Notes under the pieces: model-generated
Database searches by the model: none
What the model was told of the DNA's origin: nothing
The model's input: the letters and a program-made list of their open reading frames with translations, nothing else
Position numbers and translations under genes: made by a program
NCBI GenBank assembly: GCA_012934845.2
Contig: WNNJ02002143.1
Span: forward strand, 1 to 64,000
Source of the DNA: Pomphorhynchus laevis
Lineage: Eukaryota > Acanthocephala > Palaeacanthocephala > Echinorhynchida > Pomphorhynchidae
Reading direction: 5' to 3'
DNA length: 64,000 bases
Shown here: positions 22,608 to 33,990 of the stretch, one piece after another
Position numbering within the stretch: the stretch's first letter is position 1
How the letters are laid out: each line of letters starts with the position of its first letter

Positions 22608-22900
22608 GCTCGAAGTGAAGATAATGGAGGCATATTCTGTAACAGAGTACAGAAATTGGGCGCGATGCAATTTGATAGAAGAATTGTTGAGCTTTGGAAC
22701 AACCTTGATGCAGACACCGTTGGATGCAGTTCACTTAATACTTTTAAAAGAAGACGACGAATGGATCAAGCAATGTTTCGTGTTGCATTTCCTTATTTTA
22801 ATAACTAATTAATTTATTTGCGAACTTATTGTGAGCGAGCTATTTGAGCTAATGCTCGTATGTTGTTGAATGTATAATAATAATAATTATTATTATTCCA
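22608..22900 (+). mobile_element. LINE D 3' end
   Basis: Nearly identical to 39205-39440: RVQKLGAMQFDRRIVELWNN, then stop, 3' UTR with AGCTATTTGAGCTAATGCTC and an (ATA)n-type tail. Confidence 0.8.
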
Positions 22901-22974
22901 ATACATACCAAAGCCAAAAGGCTATTCAGGCAGAGTCCAAAAAAATAAAAATAATAAAACAAAAGCAAATGGTC

Positions 22975-23470
22975 AGTCAACGTAGCTAATTAGGGTATTC
23001 CAGTGGTAGTGTTGAATGGCGGCATTGTTCATGTATCCATTTGTAGCATCGTGATTTAAACGTTCTCAAACTGGGGGCTGCAACGACTTCCTCAGGCAAC
23101 GAATTCCACATGTTAATTCCTCTCCTTGAGAGTCTATACACTTTTGGTAATCTGCCAAATCTAAATTTATACAAGACTCTGCTATGTCCCCGCAACTGAT
23201 CTACCCGCCTAGTGATTACATCGGTGGGATAACCTACCACATCATTCGACATATGCCATATACATAGCATTTCCAAGGATATGAACCTCTCACGTACCGA
23301 CAACATCCCAATACGACTTAGACGTACATAATAGTCAATACCACTTAAGCCAATACAGAGCCTCGATCCGCGCCTAAGGCGACTTAACCGTTCCGTATAA
23401 GTAAGCTTATGAAGGCACGCTACCCGTTTAGAAGAACGTCGCAATACCTGTTCAATACGAAACTCTTCCG
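22975..23470 (-). mobile_element. LINE I ORF2 C-terminal part and 3' end
   Basis: Open frame 22986-23444: RRSSKRVACLHKLTYTERLS, LSVRERFISLEMLCIWHMSN, LRGHSRVLYKFRFGRLPKVY, GINMWNSLPEEVV, ending LEYPN. 5'-truncated after the RT palm. Confidence 0.7.
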
Positions 23471-23800
23471 ATTTGTTAACTGGGTATGATACTGGAGAAT
23501 AATACTAATAATAATTTGATATTAAAGAATATATTAAATATATTAAATATTTAAATTATTTATTATACTAAATCTTTTTCTAATAGATTAAATGAAATTA
23601 TTTGAGTAATTTAGCAATTTAGTATTATTTTTTATCTAGCTTGCTATAATTATAAATTATGCAAAGTTAATTTATCTGGTAAAAAGTTTCAAATAGTATC
23701 TGGTAAAAGGTAAATTAACACTTACAAGATAATACATACAAGATAACACACATGAACAATTACACGTATTACAAACAACCTAATTATTACCGAATTATAT
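23471..23800. other. AT-rich spacer
   Basis: ATTAAATAT-type simple sequence and a short repeat TCTGGTAAAA; no feature recognised. Confidence 0.5.
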
Positions 23801-25195
23801 ACATTGAGTTTTTTCATGTAGGAAAAATTTTAGCCCCTAATCAGCACGGATTTCGGGAGGGTTATTCAACTATTTCAAATTTGCTTGATGCTCATCTTGA
23901 TTGGACAGCGAATAAGACACGCTTTACTGATACAGACATTATATTCTTCGACTTTTCTAAAGCTTTTGATAGAGTAGATTATGGTCTACTTATTTAGAAA
24001 CTTGTCAATACTGGACTCCCAAACATACTTGTCGATCGCACTTGATTAGAGAATTTCTTCGTGATCGTTGTTTTCGAGTACTTGTCGACTGGTCATTGTC
24101 TGTGTCTAGAGAATGCCATATTGAAGTACCTCAAGGTTCAGTTTTGGGTCCGCTTTTATTCAGCATTTATGTTATCGATTTTCCTGGGTGAAGATGAAAG
24201 AGTTCCGGAAGGATGAGAGTAGACTGGGCAGAGTGGGATAGGATGGAGATTCCAGGGTGCATTTGCTCTCGATCATGTTTGTATGCAGATGATTTAAAAA
24301 TATGGCGGCCCATTCATTAATGTGAGGATGTTGATAATTTGCAAACTGACATAGATAATGTGGAGTTGTGGGCGGCGTCTAACAAACTTGTGATAAATGT
24401 TTCGAAATGCAAGCACATGCGTATTATTAGTAATGCTCGCAAGCAACTAACATATGTTTGTTACAAATATAATGGTTGCCTTGTTGAAAGTGTCGATAGC
24501 TACAAATATTTAGGAGTATGGATTACCTCTAATTTAGCAACCAAAAAGCACACTGAGCAAGCTTGTGCCAACTCCAACAAAATGATAGGTATGATTCGAC
24601 GCGCGTTTGTTGGCTTCGATCCGACTGCTCTTCGGCCTCTGATTTTAGCACATGTATTGATTAAACTTTTACATGCAGCTCCGGTTGTATACCCACGTAC
24701 TGTGCATGAACATTAGAAATCAGAGAGGGTACTTAGCAAGGAAACAAAACTAGCACAAACGTTGGCGTCGCTGCCTTATGAAGATAGACTTAGATCACTA
24801 GGCATTGAGACCGTCACATTGACCCGTCGGTACATGGATATGTGCCTTATTTGGCATTTATTCCAACGTCCTCATCACCCTCTTCGGAGTAGGGTTCAAC
24901 TACGTGGTTCAAATGTTCTTCGCGGTCATTCTTTAACTATTCGAAGAAACAGGGTACAGAAATTAGGCGCGATGCAATTTGATAAAAGAATTGTTGAGCT
25001 TTGGAACAACCTTGATGGAGACACCGTTGGATGCAGCTCACTTAGTACTTTCAAAAAAGACCACGAATGGATCAGGTAATGTTTCGTGTTGCATTTCCTT
25101 ATTTTAATAACTAATTAATTTTATTTGCAAACTTATTGTGAGCCAGCTATTTGAGCCAATGCTCGTATGTTGTTGAATGTATAATAATAATTTTG
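23800..25195 (+). mobile_element. LINE D, RT to 3' end, decayed
   Basis: Matches 38130-39447 closely: GKILAPNQHGFREGYSTISN, DIIFFDFSKAFDRVD, VPQGSVLGPLLFSIYV, LYADDLKIWRP (split between frames), DNVELWAASNKLVINVSKC, RSRVQLRGSNVLRGHSL. A 64-bp piece of LINE F sequence sits inside it at 24191-24254. A TAG at 24713-24715 occurs at the same codon as in the 36-39 kb copy. Ends with AATGTATAATAATAAT. Confidence 0.85.
24191..24254 (+). other. templated insertion of LINE F sequence into LINE D
   Basis: LINE D reads CCTGGGTGCATT; here GGGTG is duplicated around about 60 bp (GAAGATGAAAGAGTTCCGGA...) matching 28504-28560 of LINE F. It resembles a small filler or aborted retro-insertion with a 5-bp duplication. 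Confidence 0.7.
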
Positions 25196-26620
25196 CATTA
25201 ATTAAATATTAATAATAATTGCTGAATGTTTCCAAATTGATGATATTGATAACACATAAATATTATTATTTCGACAAACAGACGAGCAAAGCTCATAGTT
25301 GCACAGTTAAAAAAAGAAAAAGAAAAAAGAAAGACTCACAAACAAAAGTCAAAAAAGTTCATGTTTGAATGCTGAAACCAATCTTGAGTTGACAATTTCT
25401 TCACTTAATCGGTTCCACTTACCTACGATTCGGTGTCCAAATTGTACAGTTTTAGAGCGTATAACTCGGCGATGGGCTAAAGTAAAATTGTGTCCACGCA
25501 AAGCCCGACTTTTCCGAACAGTCATCAATTCTCTTAAGACGTGATTTCCCTTGTGTAAAGCTTCTCATGTTGAACACATATCTCGCCGAAATCGAAGGTC
25601 GCTTATAGAAACCATACCAAATTTTTTTAGCCTTTTATTATAAGGTAAGGCTTTAACTGCATTTACGAGCTTTGTTGCCCGGCGCAGCACATTTTCAATT
25701 CTACTTTTCTCGTATACTGTTCTTTGGAACGAACATTGTGATGCATAGGTAAGATGACTGATCACAAATGCGTTGGCGAGTGCTCTAAATGAAACTGGAT
25801 TCAACACATTAAAAGTTCTACGAATCATTCCAACCATTCGATTTGCTTTTGAGCAAGACAACTCAGTATTCCAACTAGTCGAAAAATCATTCGCAACTAC
25901 TACTCCAAGGTCGCTAAGACGAGTTACTACTTTAATGTTCTTATCCTCAAGACGATAATTTTGATACACACTATGACGGCGTGATTGTAAACACATATAA
26001 GCACACTTCGATAAATTCAGTGACATACCATTCATATAAGCCCAGTTGGAAATGCTGTCGATATCCGATAGAACTAGCACCGTGTCCGAACCTGACCGGA
26101 TAGCCTGCCAAATTTTTAAGTCGTCTGCATATAAGAGAGAGTGTAAGTTCAAAATGGAAGGAAGGTCATTAATGAAAATACAGAATAACAATGGGCCGAG
26201 GACCGAACCCTGCGGAACTTCAACATTGCGGTATATTATCCTTTTTAAAACTCGACAGAATACACACGTTAGAATTATCGGGCGATAATTTTCAACTGAA
26301 GATGGATCACATTTCTTCAAAACGGGCCTTATCAACGAAAGTTTATAATTCATCGAGACACAGCGGAAGTACAAGGAGGTTACACAAATCCAATATAGTG
26401 GTATACCGATAACATCAGCGATATTCTTGAGAAATACCGGTGGTAAACGATCAGGACAAATAGAACCTGACGATTTAAGCCGCTTGAGCTCTAGCACTAC
26501 ATCATTAACAGAAAACATCTGAAGAATGTTTATATTCGATGGACAGTACGAGGCATAGGTAACGGAGGGGGATTTACGAACTCGTGTGAATTCTTTAATC
26601 TTAGATGCAGCACTGTACAC
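25196..26620 (-). mobile_element. LINE C (jockey/CR1-like), internally deleted
   Basis: Frame 25565-26620: SKIKEFTRVRKSPSVT, ELKRLKSSGSICPDRLPPVF, VENYRPIILTCVFCRVLKRI, then directly VEVPQGSVLGPLLF, LLYADDLKIWQAI, ENVLRRATKLV. About 100 residues of RT palm (the FDFSKAFD part) are missing at IIYRN-VEVPQ, so it is non-functional despite the open frame. The C-terminus continues in other frames to about 25370. The hammerhead repeat at 26609-26683 lies directly upstream and shares the YSAASKIKEF codons. Confidence 0.85.
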
Positions 26621-26683
26621 TACAATCAGCGTAGGTGGACCTCATCAGCAGTGAGCCTACGCCTACCTTTCGTGTTTCGGTCC
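26609..26683 (-). ncRNA. rewired hammerhead core upstream of LINE C
   Basis: Read on the - strand from 26683: GGACC-GAAA-CAC, GCGUAGG, CUCACUG-CUGAUGA-GGUCC, ACCUACGC, GUGU-A, CAGUG. Stem II GGUCC/GGACC abuts both CUGAUGA and GAAA. Stem III is ACAC/GUGU next to the core, an internal loop, then GCGUAGG/CCUACGC. Stem I is CAGUG/CACUG. The cleavage triplet is GUA with the cut before CAGUG. Strand order is the same as at 809-883. Sequence is otherwise unrelated to that unit. Confidence 0.72.
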
Positions 26684-26688
26684 TTTAA

Positions 26689-28185
26689 TTATCTGCTGAA
26701 ATTTTCCTTTGCTGCCTTTATGCAAAAACAAACGATACAGTTTGTGAGAAAAACATTTCCACTTGTGCAAACTGTACGTTGTATCCGTCGATTGAAAAAA
26801 GACGGAAATAGCACAACAGTTGAAGGAACCAACCGACAATCTGTCTTTTGAATTTTCTTTGATAGGAAACCGGAATCTGCCAGGTAAATAGAATGAACAA
26901 CTGCATACACGAGTGAATCCACAACTGCATCCACAACAAAACAAGACTGTGAATCAGGTGTCGAGAAGGTGTGAACGGAGGAGGTGTTTGAATATGATAA
27001 AGGAGGGGGCGCGGCGGACGTCGAGAGGGAGTTGATTCCAGGCGAGTGAGGCGGCGACGAGGAAGGATCGGAGACCGTAGTTGTTGGAGTAATTAGGAAC
27101 GTGGAGTAAGAGGGATGACAAAAACAAAGCGATAGCGAGGTGGGGCGAGTATCGTCTAAGAAAGGAAGGTTGATGAACGATGGGGAGCCGACAGCGATGA
27201 GACGAAAGGTAACGAGAAGAAGGCGGAGTTTGATGCGGATGTGGATGGTGGGCCAGGAGAGTTGGGCAAAATATGTGGATGTGTGGTCGAAGCGACGGAG
27301 ACGAAAGAGCACTCGAACGGCGGTGTTGATTATTCGTTGTAGGGGTAGGATGATGGATTTTGGAGAATTGGCGAAAAGGCTAAGGCAGTAATCGATTTTA
27401 GGGAAAAGAAGCGATGAAAGAAGAGACATACAAGAACGGAAGTCGATAAGGGGGCGGATACGGCGGATATCACGGAGAATTAAGTTAGATGAGCGGACCT
27501 TGTCACGGACGAAGGGTTTAAGGGAAAGGTGATCATCGAAATGGAAGCCTAAGAAAGTGAGATTGTGGACTATAGGGATGATCGATGAGGCAAAATATAC
27601 AGTGGGAGGAGATATGCTTGGTTTACGGGGGAGGATCCACATTATTTTGGAATTTTGGGGGTTTAGAACGAGATGGAAATTGGAGAGACGTTTGTAGATA
27701 GAAGAAAGACAGTTGGAGGCAGAAATGCCGATATCGTGTATGCGATGTGCGGGTGCTTGAGCATAGATTAGAATGTCATCGGCGTATTGCATGACCTTAA
27801 AGGAGTAAGGTTTGATAAACGGAGATAGATCGCCAAGCAGAAGAGAGAAAAGCAGGGTACCTAGGACTGAACCTTGTGGGAACTCGCAAAAAATAGGGAT
27901 GGGAGGGGTGGATGATGAATTAGAACAGACGGGAAAGGAACGGTCGGATAGATATGAGGCGAACCATGCTACGGTGGAGGAAGAAAAGCCGTAATCATAA
28001 CGAAGGCGAGAAAGGAGGACAGAGTGGTCGACAATGTTGAATGCGGAGGAGAGGTCGAGGGAGATAAGAACACTGTATAGAGCCTTGTTTCGAGAAATGA
28101 GTAAGTCGTTGTACACTTTTATGCATGCGATTTCTGTCGAGTGATTAGAGCGAAAACCGGATTGAAAGGAGGGTACAGATTGCAT
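26689..28185 (-). pseudogene. LINE F reverse transcriptase
   Basis: 498-codon frame: FRSNHSTEIACIKVYNDLLI, SLDLSSAFNIVDHS, FPQGSVLGTLLFSLLLGDLS, MQYADDILIYAQAP, NPQNSKIMWILPRK, FLGFHFDDHLSLKPFVRDKV, AVRVLFRLRRFDHTSTYF. Palm and thumb intact by eye. The C-terminus beyond about residue 400 runs into foreign sequence, so the frame end is accidental. The upstream palm motif SYRPISLLPTLSKLLERLIL lies in the overlapping frame 28119-28880. Confidence 0.85.
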
Positions 28186-28414
28186 GATGAGAGAAAAGCG
28201 TTTATCTGTATTAAGATGAGGCGTTCTAAGAGCTTTGAAAGAGTAGGGAGTAGTGAAATGGGGCGATAGCTAGAAGGAAGGGAGGGGTCGAGCGATTGTT
28301 TCTTAAGGAGGGGACGAACGATTGTGGATTTCCAGTGTGAAGGTACGATACGACTGCGGATGGACGAGTTAAACAAGGTTGTGAGAAATGGGGATATCGA
28401 TGAGCATATAGATT

Positions 28415-29836
28415 TTAATATGTGAGTAGGCAGGGGATCGGCAGGTGAGGTCTTGTTGGGCAAGGACATGAGGACAGATGATACTTCTGTAGGTGAGACA
28501 GGGAGAAGATGAAAGAGTTCTGGAAGGATGAGATTAGACTGGGCAGAAGGGGATAGGATGGAAACCGGGGTGTGAGAGAGCAACGTGTATACTTTAGTCT
28601 GGAGAAATGATGAATAATCATTGGCATTGATGTTGCACGGCGAAGAAGAGCGAGCAAGGATTGAGTTAAAAGTATGCCAGAGAGTCTTAGAGTTGAATGA
28701 AGTGATGATTTTATGCTGCCAGAAGGAGTTGCATTTGGTACGTAGTAGGTTGAGATGAGACCGGCGAAGAGCAAGATAGGAATCACGGAAAGACGGAGTG
28801 ATCGAGCGGAAATCACGTCTGAGAGAGCGGTGATAGACTCGAAAAGCATGGCGGAGTCTATCGTCGCTCGCACCGAGCATGGGGCACGCTGCAAGCGACG
28901 GTGTGGGTGAGACTTTAAGAGCAAGAGAATATTGAGATTGGATGTGAGTTCGGAATCGAAAAGAAAGGCGAGATCGTGAGGAGATGAATATGTTATTGTG
29001 GGTAATGATAGAGATGATTTGAGTAAGGCAGAGCGGAGAAGGGAGAGGTCAAGATTTCTCCAAGGGCGACGTAGGATTGTAGGTGTGTGAAGAGGGGTGT
29101 GATTGTGAGTGAGATCAATGGTGATAAGAAAGTGATCGGATAGACCAGGATCAGAGATGGACAGTGAGGTGTAGGCAGCAAAATGATCGGGGACAGCGAT
29201 GATGTCGAGTGCCCCACCAAGTATATGTGTGGGGGCAGTGGAGATTAGTTTGTAATTGTAGTTGGATAGAATGTTGATGAACCGGATGGAATCCGTGGAA
29301 GAGGGGCGGTCTAGGCGGATATTGAAGTCGCCTAGAACGAGTGAAGGGATTGAGGACAAAGAACAATGAGAAAGGAGGTCAGCGAGTTCGGTAAAAAATA
29401 AGGCAGTAGGAGCTGATGAACCAGGACGGTATACAATAGCGAGATCTAGAGTGATCGGGTTAGAATAACGACAAGTGAGCAATTCAAAAGAGCAAGGACT
29501 GAAAGGGGGATTGATTTTGCGAAGAGACGTGGGGTGACGCGCGAATGCGACGATGCCGCCATGATTAGAGAATTTAGAAGGGTATAAGCTGAGGGGGCGG
29601 GCGGATTTGACTAGGGAGCAACCGGCAGAGAGCAGACGGCGAATGGAAAGGTCGTCGGAATCTGTGTGCCAGGATTCGGTGAGGCAGAAGAGATCGATGG
29701 ATTGCTTGGTGAATAGATTGAGGATAAGATCGGATTTATTGAGAATAGATCTAGTGTTGAGGAGACCGAGGAGGAAACCGCGTGTTGTGGCGAAAGAGTC
29801 TAGTGGAGAAGACACATAGGAGAGATAGAGCGCCAT
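28415..29836 (-). pseudogene. LINE F AP-like endonuclease
   Basis: 473-codon frame. NTRSIL, LTESWH, FSNHGGIVAFARHP, LVLGDFNIRLDRP, HILGGALDIIAV, DPGLSDHFLITI give the catalytic Asn, Glu, Asp-x-Asn and Asp-His of the AP-like nuclease that nicks target DNA. After about residue 300 the frame departs from the linker sequence seen in 28119-28880, so a frameshift lies near 28900. Confidence 0.82.
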
Positions 29837-30417
29837 CGAATTTTTTGACGGGTGTCGACAACTTGAAAATTTCCGTCTATATTTCGGATGGAGAGTAATG
29901 TTTCGCCGTTTTCCTCGCGACGGCGTTTTTCGATGCGGGCTGAAGAGATTTGAGCGATTTCAGAAGGGGCGCGATCGGGGAAAATTCGAGTGGTTGAAGA
30001 TGACATGAGTTTGAATCGTTGAGAGAGGACAGAAGACGCGTGAGAGCGATGCTTGAAAACAATTTTTAGGAGAGGGGGCTGGGAAGGATTAGATTGAGAA
30101 GATTTGTTTAGACGGATGAATGCGACAGGAGAAATGTCCTTGAAAAAGGATGGTTTATCCGCAGGAACAATAGACGAGAGGATGGATCTGAAGGCGGAAA
30201 CATCGTGGTCTAGACGTGCTTGTGGAGATAAGGAGTTAGAAGGCGTGATATTAGTGACAATGACGCAACGATCGCGAGAAGCAAAGCGATTCCGTAAAGG
30301 AGGACGACTGACGTGAGTAGGTGAGATCACGATAGAAGAGCTGGCAGTTGATGATTTGGAGGGATTTGGTTTGACGACGGGAGACATAGAGGATAATGAT
30401 AATAAAGAGGGTGGCAA
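29800..30417 (-). pseudogene. LINE F ORF1 C-terminal domain
   Basis: 205-codon frame: SRDRCVIVTNITPSNSLS, ARLDHDVSAFRSILSS, PVAFIRLNKSS, PPLLKIVFKHRSHASSVLSQ, FPDRAPSEIAQI, ...QKIRWRSI. It overlaps the ORF2 start by 37 bp, the same overlapping ORF1/ORF2 arrangement as in LINE D. Confidence 0.7.
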
Positions 30418-30767
30418 GCGATGTGAGGAAAATTTATGAGTGGAAGGATAGTGGAGGTTGGTGGAGGTGATTTTGATGGATGCAAGTTATTGAGAAACGA
30501 GACGGGAAAAACGGGACGTGGGGTGTCAGGTAGTGAAAATACATTAGTTGTAACAATTTGCGGCTCCATCGCTGTATCGGTAGATTTATCATAAACTTGA
30601 CAAAATCCATCTTGCTACGATACAATTTGCGGCTCCTTCAGATTATCTGAAGATGGATTATCTGATGATGACGTAGAAACGCAATGAGAGGTAGAAATGT
30701 AAGGGGATTTATCTGATACGACTAAAGAAATACTTGTTCCTACTTTTGGTCGGCTTCATAAATTATC

Positions 30768-30861
30768 CTCGTGGGAATTCTTTAATCATAGATGCAGCAC
30801 TGTACACTACAATCAGTGTAGGTGGACCTCATCAGCAGTGAGTCTACGCCTACCTTTCGTG
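30768..30861 (-). repeat. 94-bp direct repeat with partial rewired hammerhead
   Basis: Matches 26581-26674 with about five differences, same orientation. It keeps I-CUGAUGA-II and III'-UH-I' but lacks the GGACC-GAAAC strand, having been cut off where it meets LINE A at 30862. Confidence 0.8.
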
Positions 30862-33036
30862 AAGCACGAAGTATTTAAAGATAAGAGTGAGTACAAGGAG
30901 GCTATGGGTAGTAGGGAAAGTAAATTAGATAGCTTAGTTTGTAGATAAGAACAAAATTCATCAGGATTTATATTACAAGGGTTAGATGATCGTGAAAGAA
31001 TTGAGTTTAAGATTTTCCAATGAGATTTAGAGTTGGAAGATGACTCGAGTTGATTTCGCCAAAAGAGAGTACGTTTTAGTACGTATAAGAATGAGATGTG
31101 AACGGCGTTGAGAAAAGTACGAATCACGAATATTTGGGGGAAGGGAGTTGGGAAAACGTTTAAGAAAGCGTTTATACATACGAAAAGAGTGACGGAATCG
31201 ACGCTTAGAAAGACTACAGTCGGAATCGAACCAGGGAGCATGGCGCAAGCGCTGGGAACGTCGAAGTCGACTAGGCAAAAGTTTATTGATGATAGACATA
31301 AGTTCAGAATCAAACAGAATGCAGAGATCATCGGGAGAGAGATAGTTAAGAGGAAGTGAAAAGAGTGAAGAATTGATTAAGGCTGTGCAGAGAATAGGGA
31401 TATCGAGAAGCTTCCAGGGTCAACTTGGTATAGATAAAGGTAAAGGCGGAGAAGGAGGATGGGGACGAGTAAGAGTAAGAGTGACAAGGAAATGATCGGA
31501 CAAACCAGGATCAGTAATTGACAAGGAGGTATAGTCATTGAAGCAGTTAGGAACAGCAATGATGTCGAGAGCACCGCCGAGAATATGAGTTGGGCTTGTT
31601 GAAAGTAATTTATAGTTAAAATCAGAGAAAAGATTAGTTAAAGTGATAGAGTCAGAGTCAGACGGTTGATCAAGACGAATGTTAAAGTCATCGAGAACAA
31701 AAGAAGAAGTAGAAGACAATGAACAGTGAAACATTAGATCTGCAAGGGCGTTAAAGAAGATACGTGATGGGGTAACTGAACCTGGACGGTATACAATCAC
31801 AAGTTCCAGAGGGAAAGGAGTTGATAATCTGCATATGAGTAATTTGAACGAAGTGAAACGGATGTTAACGTTGATTTTACGTAAAGACATTGGGTGACGA
31901 GCAATGGTAACAATACCGCCATGGTTAGACGCAGTAGATGTATGAGATGTAATTTGACGAGCTGATTCAACTAGAGAACAACCAGAGCGACATAGACTAC
32001 GAATAGCAAGATCTTCGGACAGAGTGCCAGGATTCGGTAATGCAGAGAATATCGATAGATAATTGATCGAAGATATCAAGGAGCATATCAGCTTTTTGAA
32101 GAATGGAGCGAGTATTGAATAGACTAAGACGAAAAGTATGCTTAGAAGCGAGATCGACTAGCGAAGAAGACCAGGGGGAGAGATGGGACGCCATCGAATT
32201 TTTGGCCTTGTGTGAACAACGTGAAAATTTCCGTTGATTTGACGTATAGATAAGGATTACTCGCCGTTTGTTTCACGTCGATGTTTCTCAATGCGAGCTA
32301 AATTGAGCTGGGCAATATCAGAAGGGGAGCGGTCAGGAAAGATACGGCAAGTAGATGAAGTGGTTAGAAGTTTAAAACGTTGGGAGAGTACCGAAGAGGC
32401 ATGTGAACTATGTCGGAAAACGATTTTTAAGAGTGGTGGACTGAGATAATTGGATTTAGTTGATTTGTTTAAACGAATAAAGGATACAGGAGCGATTATT
32501 ATTGAAGAGGGATGGGTTATCATCAGGAAGAATGGTTGCTAGGATAGACCTGAAAGCAGATACATCATCATCGAGGCGAGATTGTGGAGAAGCAGATTCG
32601 GAAAGCTTTAAGTTTGATATGATTATACAGCGATCGCGCGAAGGAAAACGATTTCGTGGAAGTGGTGGACGGACAGAGCTGGTAGGAGTCGAGGTAGATG
32701 AGCAGATAGAAGTGGAAATGACAGGGGTGCTTGATAAAGAATTAATATTGGTTGGAGCAAGTGTGACAGGAGCGGGGTGTTGAATTGGTTGATCAGAGAT
32801 GTGACTGGATATGATTTTAAATGAAGGATGTAAATTATTTGGAAATTTTACGTGGGAGGTAGAGTAAGGAGAATTAAGATAAGTTTGGTCATGAGTGGCA
32901 GGAATGGAGTGTTGAATCAGTTGATCAGAAATGTTGCTGGTAATGATTTTGATGGAAGGATGTAAATTATTGAGAAGTGATACGGGGGAGGTCGAGTAAG
33001 AAGTACGTGAAGAGAATAAAGAAGTTTGAGATTTAT

Positions 33037-33486
33037 TTAGATTGGGGGAGGAATACGAAAGAGGAGGTACGAGATGAAAAGCTTTACCGTTAGCATTGTT
33101 AGAATGAGAAAGATTAATGGAAGTTTGATACGTAGTTGAACGAGGAGTGTGTGAGAGAGAGTAGGTTCAATAATGGGATTATATGATGCGAAGTCAGGTG
33201 TTAATGTGAGGGAAACATCTAAAACAGCATTGGTCTGAGTGGTCGTGTGTGATACAGGAGTAGATGAGCAGGATAACTGTAGTAGTCGTACTGATGTACA
33301 AAAACCGCATATGAACTGTTTACGTTTATACACCGGGTGGTCGGATATTATAACACGAACAAGTGTCCATACATCACAATCTTTGGAATCGCATCCAACT
33401 TCGAAGCTGGTATAACCATCATTGAATTCCGATGTGGAAGATTCTTGATCAGGAACGGGGATCTGAGATCGCCCTTTTTTAGGCAT
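33037..33486 (-). pseudogene. LINE A ORF1 N-terminus (zinc-finger)
   Basis: MPKKGRSQIPVPDQ, then FEVGCDSKDCDVWTLV, KQFICGFC: a C-x4-C...C-x2-C type zinc-binding motif shared with LINE E ORF1 (GCDTDDCDVWT). The frame diverges after SYNPIIEPTLSHT, probably by a frameshift. Role in RNA binding or target recognition is inferred. Confidence 0.7.
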
Positions 33487-33528
33487 GACCTTTTATCGAT
33501 AGATTGAGCTAAATCAGCGTAGCGAGCG

Positions 33529-33772
33529 GAACTGACAGCAATAATCTGGAACTGGCAAGAATAATCTGGAACTGCCAGGAATAATCTGGAACTGACAGGA
33601 ATAATCTGGAACTGACAGGAATAATCTGGAACTGACAGGAATAATCTGGAACTGACAGGAATAATCTGGAACTGGCAAGAATAATCTGGAACTGACAGGA
33701 ATAATATGGAACTGACAGGAATAATCTGGAACTGACAGGAATAATCTGGAACTGACAGGAATAATCTGGAAT
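33529..33772. repeat. 20-bp minisatellite in LINE A 5' UTR
   Basis: About 12 units of GGAACTGACAGGAATAATCT. Variant units (GGCAAGA, GCCAGGA, ATAATAT) occur in the same order as at 46985-47226, so both arrays descend from one source element. Confidence 0.92.
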
Positions 33773-33990
33773 GTAGGTTGTTTGATATCAAGACAGTTTT
33801 TACTACCCAAAGGATCGGAGTGCGTAACTTTGTGTATAATGTATTTATTGGATGTTAGACAAATATAAAGTAGCGATTGATATTAATTATCGAAACTCGA
33901 ATATATACATTCAGTTTATGTTCATCTATTTATTTTACATACTATTTAATTGCAATGATGGCAAGTGAACGAACTATCGACAGGACCCTT

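Larger units (their letters stand above)
26684..30767 (-). mobile_element. LINE F, nearly full-length, relative of LINE A
   Basis: Element order runs right to left. ORF1 remnants 30330-30760; ORF1 C-terminal domain 29800-30417; ORF2 endonuclease about 28950-29836; RT 26900-28880. All core motifs are readable but in several frames. About 250 bp at 26690-26940 after the RT tail do not match LINE A and may belong to the flanking repeat. GC content and codon use (C-rich third positions) are higher than in the surrounding DNA. It is bounded on both sides by a 94-bp direct repeat with the hammerhead sequence (26581-26674, 30768-30861). Confidence 0.85.
30862..33990 (-). mobile_element. LINE A, 5' half with intact 5' terminus (copy 1)
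   Basis: Element order runs right to left. The 5' end AAGGGTCCTGTCG is at 33990, shared exactly with 47445. Then 5' UTR, a 20-bp minisatellite (33529-33772), ORF1 from ATG 33486, ORF1 C-terminal domain (about 32260-32600), endonuclease 31420-32194, linker to 30862 where it is cut by the hammerhead repeat. Nearly identical to 44340-47445. Endonuclease and ORF1 carry several frameshifts; for example SWHS is followed by a shift near 32020. Confidence 0.88.

Noticed and set aside
33529-33772. CRISPR-like or leucine-rich-repeat reading of the 20-bp arrays (also 46985-47226)
   Set aside because: Units abut without spacers, this is eukaryotic DNA, and the position and shared variants show they are LINE A 5' UTR monomers.
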